64,000 nucleotides of DNA from UBA3951 sp050952125 (GTDB lineage Bacteria; Bacillota; Sulfobacillia; Fermentithermobacillales; Fermentithermobacillaceae), in NCBI GenBank assembly GCA_050952125.1, contig JBMNKK010000003.1:620001-684000 (forward strand). The letters are read 5' to 3'. The notes under the pieces were generated by a model, which worked only from the letters and a program-made list of their open reading frames with translations, was not told the origin of the DNA and searched no databases. Positions 28,201 to 37,170 of this stretch are shown piece after piece. The first letter of the stretch is position 1; each line of letters begins with the position of its first letter. A program made the position numbers and the translations under genes.

Positions 28201-30565
28201 GGTCTTGTATGGAGACTTTGTGGCCATTTGTGTGGCCGGCTCCATTGACAAACACAGACACTGCCATGTTGGAGTCGTACTTGTGTCCGACTCCGGTCTG
28301 GAGAAGAGCCGAAGGCTTGATGACTGTCTCCCCAATACCGCTACCTTTGATCGTCACGGCCTTGGTTATGTTGAGAGCCTCAGTATAGGTTCCTTTGCCA
28401 AGTAGAATCTCCTCGCCGCTCGTAGCGTCATCTATGGCCGCCTGTATGCTGTCATACAACGTTTGATTCCTTACGACTGCTGGCCCCGTCGAGACCAACA
28501 TGGTCATTTGGGAGTCCTCGTACCAAGGATCGAAAGAGACTTTACCCTGAATCGGGTCTCCGGCAGACACACCAGATCGCGTCGGACCCGCCGCGTCACC
28601 CCAGTAGTTCAGAGTGGCGTCAAGTGTAACATCCGATTCGTTGCTGACACCTATCGTATTACCGACTATTGAGTTCCCAGCGATCCTGACATCCGTGGCA
28701 AAACCCTCGCCACCAGGGTGACTCTCAATAGCGATTCCCTGGTGTACTCCTGATATCGTGTTTTCCGTTATTGTGATGTCAGTGTGGATCCCACCCAGCC
28801 ATATGCCGTAGGTGTTTGAACTGCCAGTTCCCGTAATGACGTTACCGGAGATAACCGCACCGTGTACGCCACCAGCCTGTGCAGCCGTCATATCAACTCC
28901 GTAATTGCGAAGCTGAATGCCCGCGTGTGATCTTGTGCTCGCTTCGCCTATCGCATCGATGACGTTTCCCTCTACTTCGACCCAGGTGAATTTGGAGGTT
29001 GACTGGTTATAGTACCCGCCGCCCACGGCAATCGGCACTCCGCTAAAGTCTCTGAACTCGTTTTCGCTCACAGTGAGGCGAGCATTCACATCATTTGCAG
29101 CCCCACCGTATGTAAATGCGAACACGCCTTCCGGTTCATATTCCGCGTACGTTGCGCCGCTTCCGGGGCGAAGTTCACGGAAGACATTCCTCACAACTGT
29201 TGCCCCGCCTCGAGGCTGTTCAAGTAGTATTCCCTGCCACATCTTCTCGAACGTGCAGTCCTGGACCGTAACGTGCGCTGTCTTAGCAGTGCTGTACGCC
29301 CATATTCCCATGTCAAACAGGTCTCCGTCGTCCCTGCCGATAAAGTGGCAGTTCTGAACGAGAAGAGGTGATTTGGTGAGGATCGAGCAGATCGTTCCAC
29401 TGCCTGTGCCTCCGGCGTTCTGTAACGTAAATCCATCCAGTATGACCTGCGAGTTGGCACCGACGATCCGGATCATACCGGCGCCACTCAGCACCTCGTC
29501 GGGATTTCCATTGATGATCGATTTGCCAGTGCCTGCACCTTTGAGAGTCAGGCCTTTCTGAATGGATATCTGCGTTACATCGTACGTACCTTCCGCCACA
29601 TACACAGTTCCGCCCTGAACAACTCTGGCCACACCCTCCGAGATGTCTCTGTATGGCCTAGTTGGCGTTCCATCGCCACCAGTCTCGGCGTTAACATCGA
29701 CATGGACATGGGAAAGAACCGGAGGACTGGTTCTCTGGTCTTCCACTACCGCATTGTTATTTGCTTCACTCAATGCAAGGATGCTCTGATAGTTCTGGCC
29801 ACCCTCATTTGCCAGAATGGCGATGTCAACGTAATTGCTGGCGTCGCCCGACCCCCAAGTATTGTCCTGGAACTCCCAGTTCCCTTGCTCGATTACCCAG
29901 CCTCGTGTTCCATAGACGTAATTGCCCGTGATCGTACCGCTCTTTCCACTGAAGTACGCCGGTTGCCTTAGTCCATAGATCACGTTCCTCGAGACCTCTA
30001 GGTTCGTCACGCCCGCAGCTACTATCATAGCGCGCGCAACCTGCGGGTCACCCATCTCGTACTGTCCATGCAACTCGTTATCCAGAATCTTGACGTTGTC
30101 AGCCTGGATGTATATCAGCTCTTGAGATCCGGAGAGAACATCTTTATCAGTCTTGATGATCTCGAGCCCTTCAATGACAGTGCCATCGCCACCAGGCATG
30201 ACGGCAATGCCGCTTTTCCCCGAATCTTTGTCTACCTCAAGCAGGGTGCGTCCGTCGCTCGCCCCACTCAAGGTAATTGGCCGGTTGATGGTTATTGTGG
30301 AAGTGATCTTGTGTTGACCGGCTGCCACAGTCAGATGATCATTTGCATCAGCTTCGTCCACCGCTGCCTGTATTGTCTCGTAGTACAAGTCCTTACTCTC
30401 GTTGTAGACCTTGTAGACAACCTCATAGACTGCCGCAGGAGCAATCTACGTACTCTCTCCGCCATGACCTTCAGATTCCAGGTCACTTGCCCCCACCGCT
30501 CTCCCGGCCACTCCGGCAAGCACAATCGCCATGCCCAACAAGAGCGCTGTGAGGATCTTGGCCAT
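25280..30565 (-). CDS. Giant S-layer-anchored multi-beta-helix protein with in-frame amber codon
   Basis: 1,761 codons counted from an ATG at 30565 preceded by AGAGGAAG. The first 26 residues (MAKILTALLLGMAIVLAGVA...) form a signal peptide. Codon 40 is TAG (30446-30448), and the same frame then stays open to 25280; translation could alternatively begin at an unsupported TTG at 30388. The body has four right-handed beta-helix modules (each opening like YETIQAAVDEA or GVQAALNMAP with GTYHESLNL), two LNYWG...PWY seams, a bacterial repeat strand module (VSVSGEGGV), a ZU5-like segment and three SLH domains ending at the C-terminus. It likely binds or degrades polysaccharide at the cell surface. 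As sequenced, secretion would need readthrough or correction of the stop. Confidence 0.85.
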
Positions 30566-30826
30566 TCTTCCTCTATACACTGCGCCTTCCCCCTTTTAGT
30601 GGACTCCAAAAACAAAAACCGACCGCAACCAACGCGGCCGGTTTCACCACTAGCTATCTGGGGGGCCAGGTGACCACTTTATTCCACCCCAGGTCACTGC
30701 TTCCGCGATAAGTAATGCATCTCAACCTTCGCGCCTTGCTTTAGCCCTCGGCAACTCAGGCAGCTTTCCGTAATCGGATTGTTTCTTTGACCGCCAGGGC
30801 AACTCCTTCCAGCAAGCTAAACTATA
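30566..30826 (-). promoter_or_regulatory. Structured 5' leader of the S-layer gene (riboswitch-like, class unknown)
   Basis: A likely -10 (TATAGT, 30826-30821) starts a leader of about 250 nt. Nested pairings are visible: CTTGC with GCAAG (30816-30812/30739-30735), GCCCT with AGGGC (30800-30796/30748-30744), GGCGGU with GCUGCC (30795-30790/30764-30759) and an inner CCG-AUUA-CGG hairpin, followed by GTGACC/GGTCAC. An intrinsic terminator lies before the ATG. Aptamer-like fold plus terminator is the layout of a transcription-attenuating riboswitch. I compared it mentally with cyclic-di-GMP, cyclic-di-AMP, cobalamin, SAM and T-box consensus and could not match it. Confidence 0.5.
30607..30641 (-). 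terminator. Intrinsic terminator in the S-layer gene leader
   Basis: CCGGCCGC and GCGGTCGG (30641-30619) pair around GTTGGTT, and the minus strand then reads TTTTTGTTTTT (30617-30607). It stands 42 bp before the S-layer start, so it either attenuates that gene or ends a separate small RNA. Confidence 0.8.
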
Positions 30827-30980
30827 GTTAAAATCTCGATGCGCCGAGAAGTCCAACCGGAGCATCTCGCGTCATGCCGGTCGACTCAAATTCTCCGTGA
30901 CGAGCCCGCTCTCACCTTTTGGCCGGGTCGTGCCGATATTCGATCAAATCAGGAGAGACCGCAAGACGGAGGTAAAACAC

Positions 30981-31382
30981 GTGCTGAAATGGACTGATGA
31001 TCTCTCAACTCGTGTGGAGGAAATCGACAGTCAACACAAGGAGCTGTTCAGACGCGTCAACGACCTTCTCTCTGCTATGTCGCAGGGTAAGGGAAAAGAC
31101 GAAGTCGCCAGAGTCTTGACCTTTCTCTCAGACTATGTGGTCATTCACTTCGGTACCGAGGAACGCATCATGAGGGAGCGAGGATATCCCGGCTTTGAGC
31201 GACACCGCCAAGAGCATAAATCCTACACCGACAAGCTCTCTGCTTTGAGAACACGGTTCGGTGAGCAAGGGACGAACTCCCTCATGGCTATTCAGGCTCA
31301 GAGTCTCTTGACCGAGTGGTGGTTCTCCCACATCAACGTTACGGACAAGGCTCTGGGAGCGTTCTTAACGAACAGGAAGTGA
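30981..31382 (+). CDS. Bacteriohemerythrin
   Basis: 133 aa from GTG at 30981, preceded by GGAGGTAAAACAC; the longer upstream reading has no ribosome site and exceeds family length. The diiron oxygen-binding four-helix bundle is marked by IDSQHKELF, HFGTEERIM, HRQEHKSY and WWFSHINVTDKAL, supplying the five His and two acidic ligands. It probably binds O2 for sensing, storage or delivery in a micro-oxic or anaerobic cell. Its stop is 1 bp from the end of the convergent CapA-like gene. Confidence 0.93.
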   Translation: MLKWTDDLSTRVEEIDSQHKELFRRVNDLLSAMSQGKGKDEVARVLTFLSDYVVIHFGTEERIMRERGYPGFERHRQEHKSYTDKLSALRTRFGEQGTNSLMAIQAQSLLTEWWFSHINVTDKALGAFLTNRK

Positions 31383-31383
31383 C

Positions 31384-32763
31384 TTACGGTAGTTTCACCT
31401 TCCCGACGACATAGCTCTTGCCGTTAGGCTCAATGGCAATCTCAACACCGAAAGGCTGAGATAGTGCCTGCAACTGCTGCAATATGTCCGTGCCGGTCTG
31501 GGGATCCGCAAGCTCCGGCTCGCCCCGGTGCGTCCGGTGGCGGGCCCGGTAATTGAGGTCGATCGGATGCAGCTCCAGCGACGTCAGCACCAGCTGAGGC
31601 GACTTCGCGCTTCCGTGCAGGGAGGCGCCATCTTCTGAACCGACCCATTCGTACCTGCACATGGGGATCACCGACTGCCAGAACCTCTCGTCCGCGGCAA
31701 ACCCTCGGGGATTTCCCTGCTCATCCATGTTACTCCGGTCCTGTACATCGGCTGGAGTCGCGGTGCCGGGCAGGCCGTGTCTCTCGTAGATCTCCGCAGG
31801 GTACCGCCGGATGCCCGAACTCACATAATAGAAGTCTCCCAGCGAGTAGAAGATGGGCTTACCCTTGTAGATCTCTATGCCTCGAAGCATGTGAGGCCCG
31901 TGGCCGACGACGACATCCGCGCCTGCATCGATAAACCGGTGAGCGACATCCGGCAGGAAGTCGGCGAGGTCGGGACAGTTCCCGCGCCGGTTCTTGCCCT
32001 GATGGGCGTGAAGGCTCATCACCACGAACTCCGCCTGCCGTCTGGCATCGTATATCCAGCGGCAGATGTCCTCCATGTCTTTCTCGTTTACCTTCTCTCT
32101 GATACCCGACTTGTCTCCGCGGACAAACCGTTGTCCCAAGAAAGTCAGGGGCTGCTCCGGTTGCCTAGATCGCTCAAGCCTAACCTGAGCCAATCCCAAG
32201 GCCTCTTCGATACCCTCTAGGGCGGCCCACTGCTTCTCATCGAGAACGTATTCGTAGTCCACGCGGAGCGGACTGATCCCGGGACGCCCGGGCATATCCA
32301 TCCGCGACGGACCTGCCGGCGCTCCAACTACAAAGCTTGAGGCAGCCCCCAGCACGGCGACTCGGACGTCATCCGTATCGAGGTAGCCCGGCGACCTAGC
32401 CTCGCCCAGGTTCATACCTCCTCCGGCGAACACCAGTCCCCTCTCTGCCAAGGCGTTCATCGTGTCTACGATGCCGTGGAACGTGAAGTCGTTGGAATGG
32501 TTGTTGGCCACATTGAAAAGGTTGAATCCCATCCACTTTAGCTCGTCCAGCACGAACTCGGGGACGCCGAGATTGGCGCCTCCGTGCTCTGCTGAAGGTA
32601 TCAGCGGCGGCCTGGGAGTGACAACCTCAAGGTTGACGAAAGCGGCGTCGGCGCTGCGGATCAGATCCACCATATCCAAGAAAGCCGGGGCGGTTATCTG
32701 TGATACGCGCTTGGTGATTATCGCGTCACCGGCGCAGGCGAAGGTAAAGGTCCGTGAAGACAC
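31384..32763 (-). CDS. CapA family (poly-gamma-glutamate/capsule) metallophosphatase-like protein
   Basis: 459 aa from GTG at 32763 after GGAGGGATCGCCCA. Calcineurin-like CapA fold: FACAGDAIITKR at the start, AFVNLEVV, FNVANNHSNDF near residue 85, MSLHAHQG, and VVVGHGPHMLRGIEIYKGKPIFYSLGDF. No signal peptide is seen, unlike many CapA proteins, so a cytoplasmic location is likely. It may act on a phosphoester or peptide substrate; the true substrate is unknown. It is divergent from udk with about 175 bp between. Confidence 0.88.
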   Translation of the reverse strand: MSSRTFTFACAGDAIITKRVSQITAPAFLDMVDLIRSADAAFVNLEVVTPRPPLIPSAEHGGANLGVPEFVLDELKWMGFNLFNVANNHSNDFTFHGIVDTMNALAERGLVFAGGGMNLGEARSPGYLDTDDVRVAVLGAASSFVVGAPAGPSRMDMPGRPGISPLRVDYEYVLDEKQWAALEGIEEALGLAQVRLERSRQPEQPLTFLGQRFVRGDKSGIREKVNEKDMEDICRWIYDARRQAEFVVMSLHAHQGKNRRGNCPDLADFLPDVAHRFIDAGADVVVGHGPHMLRGIEIYKGKPIFYSLGDFYYVSSGIRRYPAEIYERHGLPGTATPADVQDRSNMDEQGNPRGFAADERFWQSVIPMCRYEWVGSEDGASLHGSAKSPQLVLTSLELHPIDLNYRARHRTHRGEPELADPQTGTDILQQLQALSQPFGVEIAIEPNGKSYVVGKVKLP

Positions 32764-32938
32764 TGGGCGATCCCTCCTTGGGGGCTACCGTTCCATAATG
32801 GCGAAGCCGAATCCTGCCGGGCCGGCGCTCATCCGATGCCGTCGGAGGAACGCGCCGCATTACAGTCGAAGTCATAGCGCGGCAGTAGGAAAGCCGGTCA
32901 TGATAAACGTCAAAGAAGGGACATAGGAAGGTGCAACG

Positions 32939-33553
32939 ATGCTAACCGTCGGAATCGCGGGGGGTACAGGGTCCGGGAAGACCACCCTCGCCACCAGGCT
33001 CGCGGAACGGCTGGGGAAGGCCAATGTGGTCGTCATCCCCCACGATGCTTACTACCGGGAGCGCTCGGATCTCACCTATGAGCAGCGCTGTCAGCTCAAT
33101 TACGACGAACCGGACGCGTTCGAGACGGACCTTCTCGTATCCCACCTCAAAGCGCTAGCCGCGGGCCGGTCGGTCAAGATGCCGACGTACGACTTCTCCA
33201 TCCATACGCGGTCACCCAAGACTGTGACGCTCTTGCCGAAGCCGGTCGTGATCGTCGAGGGAATCCTGGTTCTATGCACGCCGGCCCTTCGAGATATGTT
33301 CGACCTAAAGGTATTCGTGGATACTCCGTCAGACATCCGCTTGGCCCGAAGGACGCTCCGCGATGTCGCCGAACGCGGGCGTACCGTCGAATCGGTATGC
33401 AGCCAGTATCTTGCCACAGTACGGCCGATGCACGGGCTGTACGTTGAGCCGTCCAAGCTGTACGCCGACATCATCGTGCCCCAGGGAGGCAACAACCCGG
33501 CAGTCATTGACCTCCTGACATCCAGGTTAAGCGAGGCGGCGCGTCATCGCTAG
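32939..33553 (+). CDS. udk: Uridine kinase
   Basis: 204 aa. P-loop GIAGGTGSGKTT at residues 5-16, PHDAYYRER (uridine-binding Asp and Tyr), NYDEPDAFET, the phosphate-handling MPTYDFSIHTR and VVIVEGILVL. It converts uridine or cytidine to the monophosphate in pyrimidine salvage. The ATG follows GGAAGGTGCAACG. It appears monocistronic, with a hairpin just downstream. Confidence 0.95.
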   Translation: MLTVGIAGGTGSGKTTLATRLAERLGKANVVVIPHDAYYRERSDLTYEQRCQLNYDEPDAFETDLLVSHLKALAAGRSVKMPTYDFSIHTRSPKTVTLLPKPVVIVEGILVLCTPALRDMFDLKVFVDTPSDIRLARRTLRDVAERGRTVESVCSQYLATVRPMHGLYVEPSKLYADIIVPQGGNNPAVIDLLTSRLSEAARHR

Positions 33554-33561
33554 GTGAATAA

Positions 33562-33588
33562 GCGGCCCTCGAAACCTACGAGGGCCGC
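33562..33588 (+). terminator. Hairpin after udk
   Basis: A perfect 10-bp stem GCGGCCCTCG/CGAGGGCCGC closes a 7-nt loop 9 bp after the udk stop. No T run follows, as with several hairpins in this window. Confidence 0.55.
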
Positions 33589-33726
33589 ATCGATGCCCAG
33601 TTGCTTTCCCCGCTCGAGTGCTCAGGCTTCTTTTCAACGGGCTCCGAACCGGGTTGCTCTAAGCCCCACTCGGCTACTCAGGCTTCTTATCCACCGGCTC
33701 CGATTCCACCTCGGCGTCAACTTCCT

Positions 33727-34374
33727 CTATTCCTGCGGGCAGTCCGGAAGAACCTCGGTGCCAGCCGCGTCACTTTCTCCGATACCGGCCACTTGGCTGC
33801 CGCCTTCGTCCTCAACCCGGGCTTCATCGCCTACCTCAGTGCCGCCCTCAAACTGGGCTTCACCTTCGGTCGCGGCTTCATCTTCGGCCGCGGCTTCATC
33901 GCCGCCCTCGCCCTCGTCCTCGCCTTCAGCATCGTCAGATGCACGGGTATTTGCTTCCGTTCCCCAAGGCAAACTGATAGGCAGCCCGTCAACAACGGGC
34001 TTTCTCCACACGAGTGCTGCAATTGCCAAGTTCACCAACAACACTATTGTGGCGATCGTCCGGACTAGCGCGATCGGCGACTCCACATTCAACCCCGCGA
34101 GCCACAGCGTGATGGATATGAGCAATGGGTAACCGATGAGAACGGTAGAGCCCATATACGCCATGATATCGTTCTTGACCCTGCTCTCCGACCAGTGCTC
34201 GCGCACTTCAACAGCGTATACATAGCCAAGGAACACCGGCACGATGTACGGAAGAAACCCCTGAACAAGATTGGGTTTGCCTATCCAGTACAGCGACATC
34301 TGAACTACATTCCTAATCGCGCTTTCAAAATAGCATCCTGCCAAAATCAGCGTGATCCGATATAGCCATTTCAA
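33727..34374 (-). CDS. Membrane protein with long acidic C-terminal tail
   Basis: 215 aa from TTG at 34374. Three or four membrane segments in the first 125 residues (GFLPYIVPVFLGYVYAV, TVLIGYPLLISITLWLAGL, IATIVLLVNLAIAALVW) are followed by a low-complexity tail rich in Glu, Asp, Gly and Ala. No known family. The tail appears cut by a one-base slip: from about 33745 the next frame continues as PAGIEEVDAEVESEPVDKKPE before a stop, which looks like the natural end. A degenerate second copy of the EPV(D/E)KKPE motif lies further downstream (33620-33660), so this repeat tail is an indel-prone region. Confidence 0.65.
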   Translation of the reverse strand: MKWLYRITLILAGCYFESAIRNVVQMSLYWIGKPNLVQGFLPYIVPVFLGYVYAVEVREHWSESRVKNDIMAYMGSTVLIGYPLLISITLWLAGLNVESPIALVRTIATIVLLVNLAIAALVWRKPVVDGLPISLPWGTEANTRASDDAEGEDEGEGGDEAAAEDEAATEGEAQFEGGTEVGDEARVEDEGGSQVAGIGESDAAGTEVLPDCPQE

Positions 34375-34471
34375 TCAGGTGACCCCCTCGGCTTCGATTG
34401 AGTGCCGTCAACCTCACCATGGTATCACGGATGGCTCGTCAATCTCCGCCGAGGATGTTAACAATTTGCGC

Positions 34472-35113
34472 CTAGAACCTGTAGCGTTCCCTGAGAGATT
34501 CCACTTCGGCCTGATCCAGATCGCACAACCCCTGGAGTCTTTCTACGAATTCTACGCCTATTTCAGGCGGAATCGCGTAAACCGAATCCCCTGTTCGCGC
34601 CCTGATTTCGAGGCCGACATCAGCGAATGACACGCCGTCGGCCTTGGGGCCTACCATCCACTCGAGGGTGACAACAAACGGCCTCATCGGATCGACGTCT
34701 CCCCTATACTCGGCAGGACCCATCGCCCGGGCAAGTCCGATGACTCTCCTCACCGGTGTCGTTATGTAGATGAAGAAATTCGTGCCCTTCTGAACCTTCC
34801 TGGCCAGCCGCTCCTTACTAGTAGGAAAACCGATGGTGCAATAGGGGATGCCGACATCCAACGACTGGTAGAACGCCGGATACACCAACTTGATGGAATA
34901 CGGGTCACCGAGGCGGTTATGGACGACGCCGGGAGTCTCGGGCCTCGCTCTTATCGGCACACGTTCCTGCCCGTATGCGGAACTGGTAGACGTTGACTCT
35001 TCGGGATAGGCCTCGACCGCAGTCCTGATCCCCAGAACCCGTGCACGCAGCACCGCGACATCCTTCTCGATGTCTTCTATTCTCCGCTCAATATCCTCCC
35101 ATCTCTTTGCCAA
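34472..35113 (-). CDS. Hypothetical protein with N-terminal coiled coil
   Basis: 213 aa from TTG at 35113, which follows AGGAGGTGCCTTA. The first 30 residues (RWEDIERRIEDIEKDVAVLRARV) form a short coiled coil. The rest is a globular domain with KGTNFFIYITTPVRRVIGLARAMG and PFVVTLEWMVGPKA, somewhat like EVE/PUA-type modified-base or RNA binding domains, but that is only resemblance. It is the only gene on its strand for 300 bp either side. Confidence 0.55.
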   Translation of the reverse strand: MAKRWEDIERRIEDIEKDVAVLRARVLGIRTAVEAYPEESTSTSSAYGQERVPIRARPETPGVVHNRLGDPYSIKLVYPAFYQSLDVGIPYCTIGFPTSKERLARKVQKGTNFFIYITTPVRRVIGLARAMGPAEYRGDVDPMRPFVVTLEWMVGPKADGVSFADVGLEIRARTGDSVYAIPPEIGVEFVERLQGLCDLDQAEVESLRERYRF

Positions 35114-35341
35114 TAAGGCACCTCCTGTCTGATTTGGCAATGTTCAATTCAGGATGCTGGTGATTATCAGGGTGTTGACGGTATCGAGACAATAGAGAAC
35201 CAAGCCCTGGGAAAGGGCACTATTGATATCCGGACGGATGGATCTCAAGTTCACACCGGATGAGAGGCACAAGACCTGCTCCGGTGCATCGCATGAGTTG
35301 CGATATACCTTGAGTCGCTGCTAACCTATGCGCTTGCTGCT

Positions 35342-36092
35342 CTACAGCAGCTCCGCCAATGTCCTTCCGAGGATAGACCGCGCCAAGATCACCGGCGCTC
35401 CGGTGACTGCTTTGACGAGTTCCTTCATAGCCATCGTGTAACCGATACAATCCATAACTACCAGGTCAGCGCCCCAATCACGGAGGCTGGAAGCTGCAGC
35501 CTCGATTAGGCGCACGTCATCGTACGGCGATGCGGCCTCGATCCTCAAACTCTGACCGGGATTGTCCTCCCAGACTGACGACCAACGGATGACCCCCTGC
35601 GGTATTTGATCCTCGTCGGGCAACAGCACGCCAAGGCGCCTACCCTGGGCTACGGCCGCCACCGCGTGATGCAGCACTTTCTGTGGCTCGACGAGGAGCC
35701 GCTCGCACTCGAAACGGGGAAACTCGCCGGTACAGACCAGCGCGATGACGTCGGCTCCTTTCGAAGCCAGGTCATGAATGTGAGCCTGCATTCTTGGCAG
35801 GATGTGGCGCTCCGCAATCTTCACCGCAGTTCCATCTGCCATCCGAGTTACCAGCACGTAGTCGCCTGACCGGGGCTCAAGCTCCCGCACTTCTTCCAGC
35901 GTGAGTCCATCCAAGGCTCCGGCCTCAAGAATCCTGACCGTGTCGTCGCTTCTGGCCTCCGGCCGTCAATCCCATTGCTAAGCGCAGTTCCGGAATCAGG
36001 TCAGGCCTTGGAGACTGCCCAATCGTTATCGTGCCGAGGGTTCGGGGTCGCGCCCTCACATCTTTGCCATTTCGAATATCACTCAATGTCAT
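35342..36092 (-). pseudogene. AroM family protein, frameshifted
   Basis: The N-terminal signature LGTITIGQSPRPDLIPELR lies in one frame (from ATG at 36092, after GCGAGGTT). The rest (DDTVRILEAGALDGLTLEEVRELE...SGDYVLVTR...VVMDCIGY) lies in the next frame, with the switch at about 35955-35975 in a GGCCGGAGGCC run. Together they give about 250 aa, normal for AroM, a family related to Asp/Glu/hydantoin racemases. AroM genes outside enterics commonly accompany DUF1177 and DUF917 genes, both of which are found upstream here. Either inactivated or affected by a base error. Confidence 0.8.
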
Positions 36093-36100
36093 AACCTCGC

Positions 36101-36883
36101 TTACGGCCGCTGAGTGGCGTTCTGCCACACGTATCGAGCTTTCATCTCCGCTTCCTGCTCCTGCCTCGCCATGATCCCGTTATACTGGCGGCCAAGTCGT
36201 TCAAGGGTGGTTACCAGCGGCCCTTCCGGGTTGTAAGGGCGAAGTGGAAGAAGATTTCCTATCTTGGCCAGCATGCCTTTTAAGGACAAGTCCTTAGGTT
36301 CAAGAATGATGACCTCGATCCCCTTCTCGTGAGACAGGCCGAGTTTCACTAGGTCACGAAAACGCGTATCAGCAAGTTCATCCTCATTAGGATACATCCG
36401 TGTTAACCGGTAATGCTGAGGACCCTGAAACTCGGTGGCAACGCGGTGCTTCGGATAGACTCGGTCGTACTCCAAGGGTCTGCCGGTGAGGGGATTCCGC
36501 ACAAAGCCCGGCCTGAAGCAGTCCAGGTAATCCGGATCCCATACCAGCGTGTCGAGCCAACCAAAGGACTGCGCCTCGCCTAAGTAACCCGAGAATCCGA
36601 CTCGTTCCGTCAGTTCAGCAGCAAGTGCCTTTTCTGCTTCCAGAGGTATGAGTGGCAGCACCTTGAATGCGTGGCCGACTCTCACTAACCGCACCAGCCC
36701 AGCCTTCCTCAAGCGGGAGCAGTGCCTGGATACCATACCACTGCCTTTGCCAAGGATCTCGCACAGAGACACTGTCGTGCTTTCGGGCTCAAGCATTGCT
36801 GCCGAGTACACTGTCTTGTCTCCAGCAGTCAAACCTGGCATCCTCATTACCGCGGAAATGGAGACTGTTTCAATCTGAATCAT
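36101..36883 (-). CDS. Winged-helix protein with nuclease-like domain, inserted gene
   Basis: 260 aa from ATG at 36883. The N-terminal 90 residues look like a winged helix (TAGDKTVYSAAMLEPESTTVSLCEILGKGSGMVSRHCSRLRKAGLVRLV). The C-terminal half has HRVATEFQGPQHY followed by RDLVKLGLSHEKGIEVIILEP, the E-x-Q-G-x-Q-H-Y plus D-x-x-K pattern of some PD-(D/E)XK or Vsr-like endonucleases. It separates AroM from DUF1177, which are normally neighbours, and carries its own promoter and repeats, so it is probably a mobile or selfish insertion. Catalytic activity is inferred only. Confidence 0.6.
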   Translation of the reverse strand: MIQIETVSISAVMRMPGLTAGDKTVYSAAMLEPESTTVSLCEILGKGSGMVSRHCSRLRKAGLVRLVRVGHAFKVLPLIPLEAEKALAAELTERVGFSGYLGEAQSFGWLDTLVWDPDYLDCFRPGFVRNPLTGRPLEYDRVYPKHRVATEFQGPQHYRLTRMYPNEDELADTRFRDLVKLGLSHEKGIEVIILEPKDLSLKGMLAKIGNLLPLRPYNPEGPLVTTLERLGRQYNGIMARQEQEAEMKARYVWQNATQRP

Positions 36884-36938
36884 CCCGTTATTTCTTCCTA
36901 CTCCTATTCCGCGCCTCTCTTCTTGCCCCACCCTCCAG

Positions 36939-36968
36939 AGTTTACCAAATCATTCCAAACATTGACAA
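36939..36968 (-). promoter_or_regulatory. Promoter of the winged-helix/nuclease-like gene
   Basis: TTGTCA (36968-36963) and TAAACT (36944-36939) are 18 bp apart on the minus strand, about 55 bp before the ATG. Confidence 0.65.
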
Positions 36969-36986
36969 CCCCTGCGGACAAAATCG

Positions 36987-37124
36987 GAACAGATTCCCCG
37001 AACAGATTCGCAACTTTGCGGAAAAGATAACGCGAAATATGTCAACTTTGCGATTTTGCAGCGTTCCGCTGCAAAAACGCAAAGTTAGCCCAAAAAGCTT
37101 TGCGAAAAACGCAATGTTTCGGGG
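36987..37124. repeat. Iteron-like direct and inverted repeat region
   Basis: Two direct copies of GAACAGATTC start at 36987 and 37000 (13 bp apart). Two copies of CAACTTTGCG follow at 37011 and 37043. From 37044 to 37086 a 20-bp inverted repeat with one mismatch (AACTTTGCG...GCAGCG / CGCTGC...CGCAAAGTT) surrounds a 3-nt centre. TTGCG/CGCAA recurs at 37110-37124. The block is AT-richer than its surroundings and abuts the promoter of the winged-helix gene, so it may be that protein's binding array, an origin-like element or a mobile-element end. Confidence 0.75.
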
Positions 37125-37170
37125 CACTGGGGCCCCTCGGGGGGGCGGGGTGCCACGGAATCCCCCACCC

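Noticed and set aside
30566..30826. Cyclic-di-GMP (GEMM) riboswitch before the S-layer gene
   Set aside because: The conserved GGCAAACC...GGACGCAAAGCC core is absent; kept only as an unclassified structured leader.
33554..34132. Plus-strand frame of 192 codons
   Set aside because: Antisense to the acidic tail and membrane protein gene; low-complexity mirror of the Glu/Ala-rich tail.
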